Part shown: positions 5,201-5,379 of the stretch, one piece after another
How the letters are laid out: each line of letters starts with the position of its first letter
Numbering within the stretch: the stretch's first letter is position 1
Source of the DNA: Akkermansia sp.
Lineage (GTDB): Bacteria; Verrucomicrobiota; Verrucomicrobiia; Verrucomicrobiales; Akkermansiaceae
DNA length: 5,379 nt
Direction: 5' to 3'
Assembly: GCA_020047775.1 (NCBI GenBank)
Contig: JAIFNK010000021.1
Span: 1-5,379, forward strand
Translations under genes and position numbers: made by a program
Notes under the pieces: model-generated
The model's input: the letters and a program-made list of their open reading frames with translations, nothing else
What the model was told of the DNA's origin: nothing
Database searches by the model: none

Positions 5201-5379
5201 ACGCTGCATGCCGCCGGAGAAGCTCTTCATGGCTGCGAAATTCCCAGTGGGCTTGTCGTAGCCCACGGCTGGAAGGGTGATGATCCCATCCTTGACGACA
5301 ACCTGCTGTTCCTGTGTCGAGACAGCCGCCGAATCCACCTTCTTGTCCTCCGGTTCATTCGCCTCGCCAAGCTCTTGGC
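5189..5379 (-). CDS. C-terminal end of an unidentified protein, partial at right edge
   Basis: A minus-strand frame enters from the right edge and stays open for 62 residues to a TGA at 5191-5189. It starts with an acidic, linker-like stretch (ELGEANEPEDKKVDSAAVS), then VVVKDGIITLPAVGY, and ends NFAAMKSFSGGMQRGGA. Composition and codon use look like real coding sequence. I do not recognise a family firmly. The pattern 'ITLPA ... MKSFSGGMQ' recalls, from memory only, a segment near the C-terminal region of some large secreted proteins of Verrucomicrobiota and Planctomycetota, where more residues usually follow; here the protein stops seven residues after SFSGG. It lies 125 bases upstream of the sulfatase on the same strand, so the two may be functionally linked, though a possible terminator separates them. 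Confidence 0.6.
   Translation of the reverse strand, partial: QELGEANEPEDKKVDSAAVSTQEQQVVVKDGIITLPAVGYDKPTGNFAAMKSFSGGMQRGGA

Overview
This 5.4 kb window is GC-rich bacterial chromosome. Two features suggest a member of the Verrucomicrobiota or the wider Planctomycetota-Verrucomicrobiota-Chlamydiota group: a secreted type I sulfatase, and a TrmD with the LTNGAL variant of the usual LTGGEL motif. This placement rests on recalled family resemblance, not on a database search.

Left edge (1-463): a gene graveyard. The C-terminal tail of a probable REP-associated (Y1/IS200-like) transposase runs off the left edge. It is followed at once by the C-terminal third of a PIN-domain (VapC-type) toxin that has lost its start and N-terminus. 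A short ORF then opens with the classic MKTTVELP of a VapB/RHH antitoxin but stops resembling one after about 11 residues.

Centre, plus strand (503-3395): four closely spaced co-directional genes. They are a beta-hydroxyacid dehydrogenase (3-hydroxyisobutyrate dehydrogenase/GlxR family), an alpha/beta hydrolase with a complete Ser-Asp-His triad, the tRNA (guanine37-N1)-methyltransferase trmD, and a GNAT acetyltransferase. The first three are separated by only 13-16 bases, so they may be co-transcribed. trmD is not beside rpsP, rimM or rplS, its usual partners in many bacteria.

Right half, minus strand (3552-5379): a sulfatase with a signal peptide and a CTPTR formylglycine motif, converging on the GNAT gene. 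Upstream of it on the same strand is the 3' end of another gene (last 62 residues). A GC-rich hairpin followed by a short T-run overlaps that gene's stop and may separate the two.

No rRNA, tRNA, CRISPR array or complete mobile element is visible, and I see no clear sign of a new multi-gene system. The points most worth checking are the decayed transposase/toxin-antitoxin junction, the altered substrate loop of the dehydrogenase, and the unidentified protein tail at the right edge.
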